Assembly: GCA_033675545.1 (NCBI GenBank)
Contig: JAWDGP010000459.1
Coordinates: forward strand, 1-64,000
Length of the DNA stretch: 64,000 bases
Source of the DNA: Elysia crispata
Taxonomy: Eukaryota > Mollusca > Gastropoda > Plakobranchidae
Reading direction: 5' to 3'
Shown piece by piece: positions 11,302 to 23,125 of this stretch. Numbering within the stretch: position 1 is the stretch's first letter; each line of letters begins with the position of its first letter. The position numbers and the translations under genes are program-made. The notes under the pieces were generated by a model. It did not search any database. It had not been told where the DNA came from and was given only the letters and a program-made list of their open reading frames with translations.

Positions 11302-13287
11302 TTAATATTGATTCAGATTAACAGGCTTATGTAATCTTGGCTTTGCGCGTTCAGAAGGATTGTAAGCAAAGAAGCTAAAGTGACTATGTATACATAGAAG
11401 CTTTGTAACCAATGAAGGTAAAGTAACTATATTTTTCTGTATGACCCATTGCCAATCTTTTGGACATCTGAAGGCCTCTGATAACCCTTGGTCAAGTCGA
11501 GCTTGGAGAAGTACTTGTCTTCGCTCATACCAAGGAAAGACGGCTGGCGAAGGAACTGGTTGAGGGTCAGTCTTTGTAATCTTGTTGAGACGACGGAAAT
11601 CAATGCAGATACGGTTACTCCCGACCACAGGCGACGCGTATGGTGAGTCACTCTTCCGTATTATCCCTGGGTCCTTCATCTGCTGTAGCTCTTTCTTGAG
11701 TGAAGACTTCAGGGCGAATGGTACAGGATACGGCGTGTGATGTACAGGTACGTCGGAAGTCAGGTCGATCCGGTATTCAGCCAGATTAGTGTCGCCTGGA
11801 CGATCTGAGAATATCTCGCTGAATCTCTGGACCATCATCTGGCTCCCGATTTTAGTCATACGTCAGGGCTTCACCGAACCTGACATCTGCAGAATCTTCC
11901 TTCTTTCCCCAAGTGCCAAATTCGGGTAGATCTTCGGAGCCTTGTTCATTTCCGGTCAAATTGTCTAGATCATGTCCCTTATCTGCCTCGGTTGTAGTCT
12001 TCAACTACGGCCACACGCGACGGAACGTAGTGATCATCTCGCGTCTGGCTCGACCTCGGGTACTCTTGAACTAGTTTCTTCATTTCTTGAGAAGATTTGC
12101 ATGCAAAGTCTTCTCTTTTCCACTGATCTTGAACGTAATCATTAAGATCCACTGAGGATAAACATCATAGGGTCCTTTCCACTGTACCAACACTTCTTTG
12201 CGTCGGTCGGGAGCAGACCTAACACCTTGTCGCCCTGACTTAAACACCTAGCCTTTGTTTTCTTATCGAAATGTTTCTTCTGCTTCGCTTGAGGCGATTC
12301 AAGCTGCTCATTAGCTAATTTTAATGTGTCGTTAAGACGTTCTCGTAGTTCTAGCTTGACTTTCATCAATGTCTTGGGTCCATAGTTCCCGTCGTATGTC
12401 TATGGGTCTTCTCACAGTCCTGCCATACATTAGCTCGAACGGGGCAAAATGACTTGAATCTTGACGCAAAGAATCCAGCGTTGATGTATCGGTGCCACTG
12501 CTTTGGCCTCTTCAACATATTTTTTAACGTGCCGTTGAACACGACCAGGCCATCGGCTGATATGGTGTAGTTGTAAATTGTGTCACACCAAGAAGCCTGC
12601 ATACTTCCTTTATACAATCTGAGATAAACTGTAATCCTGATCGCTAAGATTTTCTTCTGTAACACCTAGTCGACTGCCATCCCCACGAGCGCCTCAGCTA
12701 CTGTCTCAGTGTCGATTCTCTTCAGCGGGACCTTGTAGCATAGTCTTCAAGGTCAAAATTTATCGGTGTCATCCTGCTTCACTTACTGCTTCTATCGGTC
12801 CTATTAGATCCACAGCGACAAGTTTAAAAGGGACATCCACCACTGGTATGTTCTCCATTGAGGCCTTCTGCACTGTTTTCCCTTGCTCACCGTCTTCTGA
12901 CATATATCGCACGAGCGGCAGTATCTGGCCACGTCCTCGTACATGCCAGGCCAGTAGGTTACTCATTATCTTCTCTCTGGTCTTTTTTATTCCAAGGTGA
13001 CCTCCAGTGATCGTATCATGGGCTACTGACATCAACCACTTTCTCAGGCTTTATGGGAGAACGACTTGTTAGCCCCTACGCGGGGTTCGTCATTATAGAC
13101 TGAACACTGTCTCTTTTCTCGAAGAATGATGTTCTTATCGAGCGATTTTAATAGCAGTCTCGCCCAAAATGGCTTCATCATCTTGCTGGAGTCGGATCAG
13201 GTCTCTTCGATCCACTCCTGTGTACAGTGTGGCTTATGCTTGACCTCCTGTCTTGCTTGGGACCTTGTAGTTACAGCACCAACCATG
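11302..13287 (-). mobile_element. Gmr1-like Ty3/gypsy pol remnant, unit C (array edge)
   Basis: Third copy, cut off at the right by the array edge at 13287, within the post-protease segment. Integrase zinc-finger/early core lies at about 13035-12769, integrase core and C-terminal part at about 12570-12142, and the RT N-terminal half at about 11859-11430. From about 12.0 kb rightward it is nearly identical to unit B, while the RT part is closest to unit A. Fossil, broken in many places. Confidence 0.7.
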
Positions 13288-15654
13288 GATAACAAATACC
13301 ACTAATAACTGCTACACTTAACAAGAATAGATGGAAGTGAAAAAAACCTTGACCTCTAGATTACTTGTGCTAAAGACAAAAAATTTTGTTTGTGAAAAGG
13401 GTAAATGTAATAGTCTTCATAATATCTAAACAAAAAATAATGCTGAATTATAAGAGGAATATTTGAAGAAAATTCTTAACAGCAATGGTAACCGCTTTAA
13501 AGGGTTTGTATTATTGTCTGTTGCGTGATTGATGTCATCTGCCATCTGGATAATAAAAAATAAAAAAAAAAATGTTCTTCTCCCTCTACTTTGGTAAAAG
13601 TTCTGAGTGATAAACCAGTATTATTTATTGTCGAAATCAAGAGATTAAGCATATTCTTGTGAAACAGTGTGAATGGTTAAATGTTAACAACAAACAGTAT
13701 CCGGCGTGTGGATTTCTATTAAATTTATAAAAAAGCATTTCATACTATCCATAGAAATGAAAACTAGATTGTGAAATAAGCATTACAACTGGACAGTGCT
13801 CACAAACAATTTTATTGCCTCACAAAAACTTAAGGAAATATCTCCCAATACCGGTACTTAAAACATTACAAATCTCTCACTGTTTAATTCCAACAACTAA
13901 TAGAATATTTGAAAATAATAACTTAATTTCCACAAATAGGAACTTGCACTACTTTCAGGAATGGTGGCTATCTGACATGATGAAAAGATAGATTAAATCC
14001 TGCACCTAGATCTAGATCTAGATTAGATTGTTGAAAACTTTCTTTAAGTTATCAATATAAAACATTTAAATTAAGTTGCTGCTTTGGCACACTTTATAAA
14101 AATGGAGCAGGAGAGAAAATATAATAATTTATTTACTATTCTTGAATTGGTTCACTTACACAAGCACATTTTCCTGCCCCTTATATTTTTTGCACAATCT
14201 TACCCTTGAGTGAGGTAAAAACAAATTCTTTCCTGTCATAAACTGTTACAATTTTCTCATATATAGATTTTGCATTGTGATCTAGATCTAGATATTCATA
14301 ATTTTCATTTTGCCTACTTTAGCTAAATCAGTTTCAAAGAAAACAATGTCCTCTAGCAATCCTGGGAAAGTTTGTCAGCATATTCTCTTCAAACCTTTCA
14401 CTACTGTAACATATGTAGATATAAACGCCACATAGAACTTTTCAGAAGAAAACAAAATAGAAAATGCAGGTTTCCTGCACCTCCAAAAACTAGATCTAAA
14501 TCTAGATCTATCAAACTTGCACAAATTGACAGAGAAGCTATTCCTGTTCAATTATGTAAAAGTTATCTCACAGCTCTAATAAATGCACAAACATGTTAGC
14601 TCTAAAACTAAATATAAATTTCAAAAGATTAGGAGAACTGTTCTAGCTTTATTGTCTACACTTCTTAAAAAACCCATGACTTTTCTTTAAATCTGAACCT
14701 TTCATAACTTTTCCTACATAAATATGGTTTGACGTGAAACAACTCTATCAAATCGTGTTAAGTGATAGAAGATCAAATATTTGTGAGAACAATAAGAAAA
14801 ACCGAAAATTTACATTAACTCTTTCCAAGTTACAAAGAATATCACTATGCAGGACTTGATGGATGCCTTTTCTTGAGATTAATTATCTAGATCTACATTT
14901 TCCAAGTAACTTACACAAAAATGACGAGTGAGACGCCATGACAGTATAGTCAATTCCTTGACTCTTTAGTAAGTTATCCAAAAACAAGTTAATGTTATGA
15001 AAATAGAAAAGAAGTCATAGCGAAATAAAAAACTATCCTTAAACAGAACTCACCTGTGAAGATAGATTTGAGAGACTTTGGATGCGATGTTACGCAGGGT
15101 AGAGTAACTCTCAAGAGCCGTTCTTAGTTTGACGCGAAAAATGCGAAAGGTCATCATGTCACACGAGATGTTTTTTCGAAAGTAATATCCGACGAGGCGA
15201 ACGGACGTTCAAAAGAACTTTTCTCTTTTTTGAAATAACTTTGAAATCTTATAATTAGGAAATATCCACAGAATTTATATTTTAAAAAGTGTGGTTTTAA
15301 ATATTTTGTCCGCTTTGTTTTTTTCGCGTAACTTTCGTCACGGTTTTTGACACGAAAATGCACTTTGGGATAATAATGTCTCAGGAGAGAAAAGTAACCT
15401 TTGAAGCCTTCTTAAAATGATTTTGGAGTGCAGTTTCCTGTAAGGTTTATTTCATGATAGATTTTCACGGTCGATTTTAGTATCGCTTTCATAGTTTGGA
15501 AGTCTGTAAAATAAAAACCAATTGATCAATCAAAATAAAATTTTGCATGGCTGTTGATTATTTACATTTTAATAAATGTGCCAATTATAGATAGAACCGT
15601 AGTTTAGACATAACTTTATGGCTCAAGTACTGCAGTGACGTATACAGATATGCC
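13288..15654. other. No gene seen; AT-rich unique sequence
   Basis: AT-rich DNA with short runs of TAGATCTAGATC (about 14007-14030, 14279-14293, 14491-14512). A 69-codon frame at 15154-15363 (minus) is basic and featureless, and I do not support it as a gene. Confidence 0.6.
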
Positions 15655-15840
15655 TTATTTGGCAATGGGTCATATAGAAGCGTTGTAACCAAAGCGACTA
15701 TGTATTTCTATATACAGAAGCTAAACTGACTATGTTTTTCTATATAATATAGAAGCGTTGTAACCAATTGACTATGTATATTTATATATAATTATGTTAC
15801 AACGCTTCTAAACGCCCAAAGCCAAGACTAGTCGTGTGGA
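15655..15840. repeat. Dispersed hairpin repeat related to the array
   Basis: TAGAAGCGTTGTAAC at about 15737 is answered by GTTACAACGCTTCTA near 15795, and related copies sit between 15677 and 15735. The reverse complement of the whole segment matches the array just past the RT remnant (2160-2300 in unit A, 6730-6880 in unit B) at both ends, from CTTGGCTTTG to GACCCATTGCCAA. It is therefore a separate relative of that ~130-180-bp piece. Confidence 0.6.
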
Positions 15841-17592
15841 ATTTGATTGCGTGAATGTAGGTCGTTTAAACTCATTATCATAGGCCTGTAAAAATTATTT
15901 CATATTATTAATTCATCAATGCTTCAGAAAACTGTAGTGATCTATAGTGTAAAAGCTTAGGAAAAGATAAATATTAATACAAAGCTGGAGATAACATCTT
16001 GTGTAGACAACTTATAGCATCATGTAGAAGTAACAAAATAAAAAAAAGCCTTCATTTCCTAATTTTGGTGTAAATTGTGGCTTTCTCTTCTTCAATTAAA
16101 AAAGTGATCTGTTTACCTGTTTTGTTTACACCACCTGCTTTTTTTTGGCAATAATATGAAACACTATCAACCATTATCAATTAATTTTGCGGTGTTTTAT
16201 AATTTAAGATTTAAGGAAAGATGTAACCTCTGAGGGATTGATCTGATATGTCATGAGTTGAAAGCTGATAACAATCAAATTCTTTACATAAATCAATGGA
16301 TTTGGAACCCTTAGTTTTAATGTCAGAATGCCGTTGTTAGCAGTTTTGAATTTGAATTTAATGTGCAGTGAGCTTTTTCATTATTCAATAGCTTACTTTT
16401 TTTAAAATTAAAATAAGCAAATGTATGTGCGGACTTTATCTCTATTTCATCTGAAAGATTCTTTCAATCTTCTCTTTAAAAAAAAATCATAACAACTTGT
16501 TTGCAACTTCAATATATTTATGTAGAATGTTAGTCCTGTAGGGCTTTTTGACATCAGTCTGTTTTGATTTTGGTCATGTGCAAGAACTGATTTTCTTACG
16601 CATTCTTTTACAGCTTTTATGATCAACATAAGCAATTCTTTATATTGAATGTGTGATAAGGCAAGAGTCTCATTAGACTTAAATGACAAAGTCTGGTATG
16701 TTACTTTACTATGAACTGGAATAGAACAATTCCCAGCTTGACAAAGACTGAAGAATTACTTACAAACCGACCACTTTTTCTTATCTTTCAATAAAAATGT
16801 TATAAATCTCAAATTAAAAAAAAAAACTGCATGACCAACAATTACTGTTTCAGTGTCTTTAATATCAGCCCAATACATCACTGCTAATCAAAAAGCATAA
16901 ATTGGTCAGTTTATGGGATCATTCAAGCGTAATATAGTACATAGACATTGTATTCTCTCGGGCCTACCTACCTTGGTACGTCTAAAATCATTACACTAAA
17001 GGGCTAACTTGATTCCAAATTTACATAAACCATTTTTACTTTTCTGATGTAGAAAATCACATCTCCTTGGTCATTTTGTAAAGAATGTTGATTATTTTGT
17101 ATAATTATAGGTTTTTTTTTTTACTTTTTTTTTTTTTTGTGTGTTACACATGCAACAGTTTTTGGTAAACTTTCCAAGGTAACTGACCATACTATGAACA
17201 TGAATTCAGAATCTACTCATATCTTGCTCAATGCAAACTGTTATTAAAATAATACCTGAAACAACTTGCAAAAGGAATGCCCTAACTAAGAGTTGCAGTG
17301 GGTAAATCCATGGCTTTTCAAAATCATGTAAGAATTTCAAAAGATTGGATTCAATCATCCATCTTGAATCTGATATCTGATATCATAAAGTTGAAAAATA
17401 TCAATAACGATAAAAATAAGAAGAGACAATGTCAATTAAAGTGAAACAAGAAGGAAAAAAAATGAAGACCAATTTCATAATACAATAGTGTTATTCATTA
17501 CACTAAAAAGAATATGAATTTACAATAAAAGTAGAAGTTAGTCTAAATGAAAACCTTGAAAACAATCAGCAGGATAAAAAAAAATCCTGTTT
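15841..17592. other. No gene seen; AT-rich unique sequence
   Basis: No coding frame, RNA gene or clear repeat is recognised. An 80-codon minus-strand frame at 16447-16689 has no recognisable features. Confidence 0.55.
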
Positions 17593-17740
17593 CCCTGTAT
17601 CCGTTCGTCGGGGGTGACTTTGTGCCCCTACATGTTAAATAGACAAATAACTGATGCATACTTAACCGTACGTCGGGGGTGACTTTGTGCTCCCACATGT
17701 TAAATAGACAAATAACTGATGCATACTTAACCGTACGTCG
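17593..17740 (+). repeat. piggyBac left end with tandem ~67-bp terminal duplication
   Basis: The terminal motif CGTCGGGGGTGACTTTGTG occurs at about 17607 and again near 17673, each followed by CATGTTAAATAGACAAATAA and CTGATGCATACTTAACCG. A third partial copy (TTAACCGTACGTCG) begins at about 17727. The second and third copies are preceded by TTAA, so any of them could have served as an end. Confidence 0.65.
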
Positions 17741-17896
17741 TGTACAACTTACAGTCTAGGCCTTAGGCTAGGTGTAGACAAAAAACGCGAACGTGTCGTG
17801 TGATACAGTGTGCAATAATACAGTGGGAGAAGGGATGATCAACAGGCATGCAGTCAAAGATACTGTGATATGTCAGCCCACTGATTAAATGAGGTG

Positions 17897-18165
<269 letters not shown>

Positions 18166-18478
18166 GGGAGGGAGGAAGGGGCACATTACGGGTGTTATTG
18201 TTAGGTCAAGATGGAGGCTTACTACTTTACATCTGGATTTTTCTTCTGTAACCAAAAGCTCTGCTGTAGTCTTCTTTTACTAAACTGGCTTACGCATACG
18301 GTAGTTTTTTAAATCAATAATTGTGGAATGGTGTTAGCCTAAGCTTAGTAAGAGGCAGCGATATTGCTATGGTCTGAATTATAAGTTGAGTTGATCTGGT
18401 CTGTAAAGGTCTGTCTGGGCCAATATGTAAAGTATAATTGAGACATATTATCCGATCCTCACATTTGATTCTCGCGAT

Positions 18479-20198
18479 TTGACCCATGGTGGTGAGGACG
18501 ACTTTATAAGAGAGCAGGTAGGAGAGGATGAAATGGATAGGGAAAACGACTCTGAAGAGGATTCGATTCCAAGGATGGATCTAAGTTTTTCGGATGAACA
18601 GTCTGATGATGAGCCAAGGATCACAACCCTTCAACCACTAGATATAGCCTTCTTGAGCAGAGAAGAGGAGGGTGGTATTTCAACTGGCTCAGACAATCGT
18701 GAAATTGCGCCAAGCTCTTCTCCTGCACCCATCTACTCGATTTTGCCTACTTCAGCACATTCTGACTTACCCAGCGACCCCCATGGGTATTACAAATCCA
18801 AAGATGGCAATGTGTTGTGCAAGAATGCACCTGAACCCACAAAAACTCCTTCAAGGAATATATTTAGACCACCAATCAGGCAGGTCATAAATCCAAGAAA
18901 CATGCATACAGTTGGTACTGCATAAAAAAAAATTCGTCAGTGCCAAGATGATTGAAAGAAATGCAAAATGCACCAACAAGGAAGGGTAGAGGGTTCGCGG
19001 TGAGTAGTTGAGACATACCGATGCCACAGAAATTGAAGGGTTTATTGGATGTCTCCTTCACATGGGGGCGTTGAGAGATAATGGCACACCGACTACGACA
19101 ACACACTGGTGATGGCATGCTTTAGTAGAGATCGTTTTCTAAAGCTTAGCAACCACCTGAGATTCGATGACAAGGAAACGAGGAGTCAAAGATGAGAGAA
19201 GAATGCCTTTGCACCTTTACGACCTATGGGAAGACTTCAACGGAAACTTGAGCAGAGAATATGTGCCCCAGCCGACTCTCACCGTAGACGAGCAACTCAT
19301 GCCTTGGGGAGGGCGATGTGCATTTTTACAGTACCTCCCATCAAAGCCGGATAAGTATAGGATTAAAATTTTCTGGATTTGATTCCGAGAACGGTTTCCC
19401 TCTTCACGGAGAGGGACGAGGGAAATAAACAATGGGAGGAATACTGCTGTAGCTCTAGCATCGCCTTACTTTGGCAGTGGCAAAAACCTAACACCAGACA
19501 ATTTCTTTACGGACATGGATTAAATGCACATCTCCTGGCCAAAAATATGACTATGACACTTGTTGGAACAGTAAGGAGGAACAAATGCTTTTTGCCACAA
19601 GAGTTTCAAACTGGACAAGGACTAAAGAAGGGAGATGCCATCTTGGCTTTCAAAAGAAAACCACAATTGTTGCGTATAAATCAAATAAAAAAAGCATGTT
19701 GCTGTTTTGAGCACGATGCATCAAGATGATAATTTTGATGTAGAGACAAGGAAACCAGAGATTGTGATATACAATGACACAAAAGGAGAGGTGGATAGCA
19801 TGGACCAAATGTGTCATGCAGTTACCACCAAGCGGAAAACAAACAGGTGGCCGATGTTACTGTTTCACAACGTGCTGGACCTTGCATCTATAGCTGTCAG
19901 ACGGAGATAGAAGAGTGCTCTTCAACATTACTGTGGCTAAGAGCTGGTAAGACCTCAGCTTGAACGTAGACAGATTATGAAGAACTTCTCTAGACATTTG
20001 AAGTTCACCATCTACACAGCCTTGTATCAGCACCCAACACAAGCTCAAGTAGGAGAGGTCTCTACCCCTGACAACAGAAAGCGTGGTCGGTGCCATCTTT
20101 GCCCCAGACATCGGGATTTGAAGGCAACAATGCGTTGCTCCATGTGCAAAAGTAGTTTTTGTTCCACCCATTCAAAAAAATCAGTCTGTCTCTCCTGA
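18479..20198 (+). pseudogene. piggyBac-like (PGBD-type) transposase pseudogene
   Basis: The transposase would cut and rejoin the element at TTAA through a DDD catalytic core. Pieces of its whole length survive in several frames. An acidic N-terminal region ends in YYKSKDGN and RNIFRPPI (18479-18925). The first catalytic Asp lies in TVDEQLMPWGGRCAFLQYLP (19167-19382). The second is implied by PDNFFTDMD around 19494-19520, followed by TMTLVGTVRRNKCFLPQEF (about 19550-19610). The third lies in KGEVDSMDQMCH (about 19780-19820). The C-terminal cysteine-rich domain GRCHLCPRHRD...MRCSMCKSSFC ends at TGA 20196-20198. At least four frame changes separate these blocks, and the first block has no in-frame ATG, so no enzyme can be made. 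An original intron upstream of 18479 is possible but not shown. Confidence 0.8.
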
Positions 20199-20229
20199 CA
20201 AGAAGAAGACGAACTTTTTCTTTCAGAAA

Positions 20230-20705
20230 ACAAAGATATGCCCACAAGGTGTTAAACTGTCATCCTCCTTTGCTTCATTATCATCACCATCCTTTTCTCC
20301 TCATCCTTTACCTGAGTATGATAACAACCAACCATCTTTTCGTCATCATGAGTATTCGTTACCATCAAAATTATCATCATCATCCTTTCGTCATCATCGG
20401 TACCGGTATTCGTCACCATCATCATCAACACCAAAAGATCTATCAACCTTTCGTCATCATCAGTATTCGTCACCATCATCATCATCCTTATCAGCACCAA
20501 TTTCATCCTTTCGTCATCATTAGTATACGTCACCACCAACAATACACCTATCATCATTATCCTTATCAACATCAATATCTACCTTTCACCATCAACAGTA
20601 TTCTATATAAACATGTATTCATTATCGTCCTCATCAACACCAATATCATCCTTTTGTCATCATCACCAACATTCTCATCAGCAGCATCCTTTATTCGTCT
20701 TCATT
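20230..20705 (+). repeat. Degenerate minisatellite, CCTTTCGTCATCATC-type
   Basis: About six irregular units of roughly 60-75 bases begin CCTTTCGTCATCATCAGTAT, each with runs of CATCATCAC. It starts some 30 bases after the transposase stop codon. The His-rich 187-codon frame across it is a by-product of the repeat. Confidence 0.75.
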
Positions 20706-22272
20706 ATAATGTGACCGGCTGAGACAGGAGTCGTGGCCGTGCGCATGAAAAGGTCCCAACACCAAGTTCCCGCCTAACTTAGCACATCTGCCCAAAGTGG
20801 GCCCTTACTGACGATGGGAACTGCGCATGAAATGTTCCCAAGCTCTTGGGCACTTGCTGTGCGTCCCAAAATTTGGGCGGTCGATGGGGTTGGCCCAAGA
20901 TCTGTATTTGCGGCCAAACAATGGCGGACATTATCAACGAAATTTATCGGTGACCGAAAGAAATACGATTCCGAATTTTTCCACATAATACCAACCACCT
21001 TGATGTCTATAACGATGATGGTATAGGTTTCGAAGTCAAGAACCTTTCTGGATAGCGGAAGAGATAAGCTGTGATTTGCAACTAGCAAATCGCAAAGGTA
21101 ACCTGCTCTTATGTATTCAGGTGAAACTAGATTTAGACTGAATCGGGATTAAAAACTTGAACATAAATTCTAATTTGCATTGAACTTACTACCAATCTAG
21201 TTAAGAAATAAAACTGAAAATTATGATTTCAATCTAGATTTAGATTCAGCAAAACGGATTTTTATTCCATTGAAAATACCATCATAAACAGATTATATTT
21301 ATATTAGATCTACATGTTGTTGAAAAACAAGCATACCGTACTTATATTGACGGTTAAGAGGCCCTTTACAAAGCAAGGTCTATAATCTAGATCTAAGTAA
21401 AAAAATTAGGTCTAGTCTGGCTAAAACATGAAAATGAAAAGCGGGCCAAAATATCAATTTTTTAATACAGTACTTAGATCTTTCTTCGTCATTTTTTTAT
21501 TTTTTATTTCGTAGATCTAAACCTAGAGCTTTAGTGCTGGGAAGCTGTATTACATTTTTTTTTGAAAATCTGCAGCTAGGAATTTTTTTGTAATTGTGAC
21601 GGTATTCTCTTATTTTATCGATCACCTAAGTCTAAATTTTGATTAAGTGACCCAACGACTGAAAAAGGCCGGTGGTTATAGACATTGATTATTGCTGGAT
21701 GCCCATGAGCTACGATGCATAAAGTTCAAGGACTATAAGTACAGTTGCATTTGATAATAACTTTTTAAGTATGAATGAGGCATGGCTTGCTTTCTTTTCA
21801 ATCAAGGAGGTGGGTAGGTATAGAGAGGTGGGTAGGTATATATTTATTTACAATAACATAAGGGTTTCACAGCGAATGAAATGGCATGTTTTATCAAAAG
21901 ATTTTTGTCTGTATGTAATTCAATAGTCACTTTGAACTGTATACGTTCGATATTTTGAAGCTAATGACATAATTATTCAGACGATCCAGTAATGAACTTA
22001 TACATTTATCATGTTTGTTACAGATCCTTGCGGCTCTCCTTTTTTTAATCAACGACGGAAGCTCTCAATTCACGAGGTATACTTTCAAAGTTCACAGATC
22101 TATCATCGGTAGAAGAATAAGCCGGGTGTCAAGACCTGTCAGCCGAAGACAACAGCGATTCAGCGAAAAAAATTGTGTTTCACGTTATGTCTGGGTTCAT
22201 GAGAAATTTTATGTTACCACTAAAGAAATAAAAAAATGAAATTGAGTGGTTCATAAATTTGATAATTTCCGT

Positions 22273-22320
22273 TGTAGTACTTGTAGTTGTAGTGGTAGTA
22301 GTAGTTGTAGTAGTAGTAGT

Positions 22321-22382
<62 letters not shown>

Positions 22383-22400
22383 CAGCAGCAGCAGTAGTGG
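22273..22400. repeat. (AGT)n/(AGC)n trinucleotide tract
   Basis: Alternating blocks of GTA/AGT and AGC triplets inside the foldback element. Confidence 0.95.
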
Positions 22401-22770
22401 TAAAAGTAGATGTTAGATATTTATGAGATATGTATTATATCATTAGATCTAATAATTTTTACAAAACAAAAAATATTGAATTCAATTTCAATTACTGAGG
22501 TGGACTTTTTTAACGTGTGATTGTAATGAAACTGAAACATTCCATATTGAAGTGGTTTTGAGTTTTCCAAAATCTTAGACCTAATAAATCTTATACGCAG
22601 TGATTATTCATGTTCTGTATTGATTATTTCCAAAATAAATTATTTCATTCAGTTTAACTTTTATGTGTTTATGATTTCTCAAACAAAGTTTTTTTTTGTA
22701 ATTTTTGTAATTTAAAATTGTTAATTTGCATTTAAAATGAACTCAAATTAGAAAAAAGTAAAAATAAGAC

Positions 22771-22822
<52 letters not shown>
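22771..22822. repeat. (TAA)n trinucleotide tract
   Basis: About 17 uninterrupted TAA triplets. Confidence 0.97.
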
Positions 22823-22825
<3 letters not shown>

Positions 22826-23125
22826 GATGATGATATTCATATTATAAAAGTTGTTGACAATGTCTATGAAAATGATGACGGTGGTGATGATGATGAAGAA
22901 AATAGGAGATGGTGATGATGATGACGACGATGAATGACGATGATGATGATGATGATGATGATTTTGGTGGTGGTGGTGGTAATGGAGATGTTGTGCTCCA
23001 TGACAAAACAGTAGAAGAAGAAGAAGAAGAAGAAGAAGAAGAAGAAGAAGAAGAAGAAGAAAAAGAAGAGAAAGAACAAGAACAAAAACAAGACAAAGAA
23101 GAAGAAGAGAAAGAAACAATGATGA
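22823..23125. repeat. (GAT)n then (GAA)n trinucleotide tracts
   Basis: GATGATGAC-type triplets to about 22985, then GAA triplets from about 23011 to 23115. The Asp- and Glu-rich frames across them are repeat artefacts. Confidence 0.95.

Larger units (their letters stand above)
1..13287 (-). repeat. Tandem array of three ~4.5-kb units derived from a Gmr1-like Ty3/gypsy element
   Basis: The same sequence repeats head to tail: equivalent points fall at about 971, 5596 and 10111, giving periods near 4.62 and 4.52 kb. The first base of the window matches position 9145, so the array probably continues to the left. The right edge is sharp: at 13287 the third unit stops matching and unique sequence begins. 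Units are highly similar by eye and share the same decay, so a dead element was amplified as DNA rather than three copies inserting separately. All pol-like segments read on the minus strand. The element is broken in many places. Confidence 0.85.

Noticed and set aside
15154-15363. 69-codon Lys/Arg-rich minus-strand frame
   Set aside because: No motif, no splice context and AT-driven composition.
17593-17740. CRISPR-like regular repeats
   Set aside because: Only two to three copies in animal DNA; better explained as a duplicated piggyBac end.
20159-20722. His-rich 187-codon frame that overlaps the transposase end
   Set aside because: Made of the CATCAC-rich minisatellite; no domain and no independent start context.
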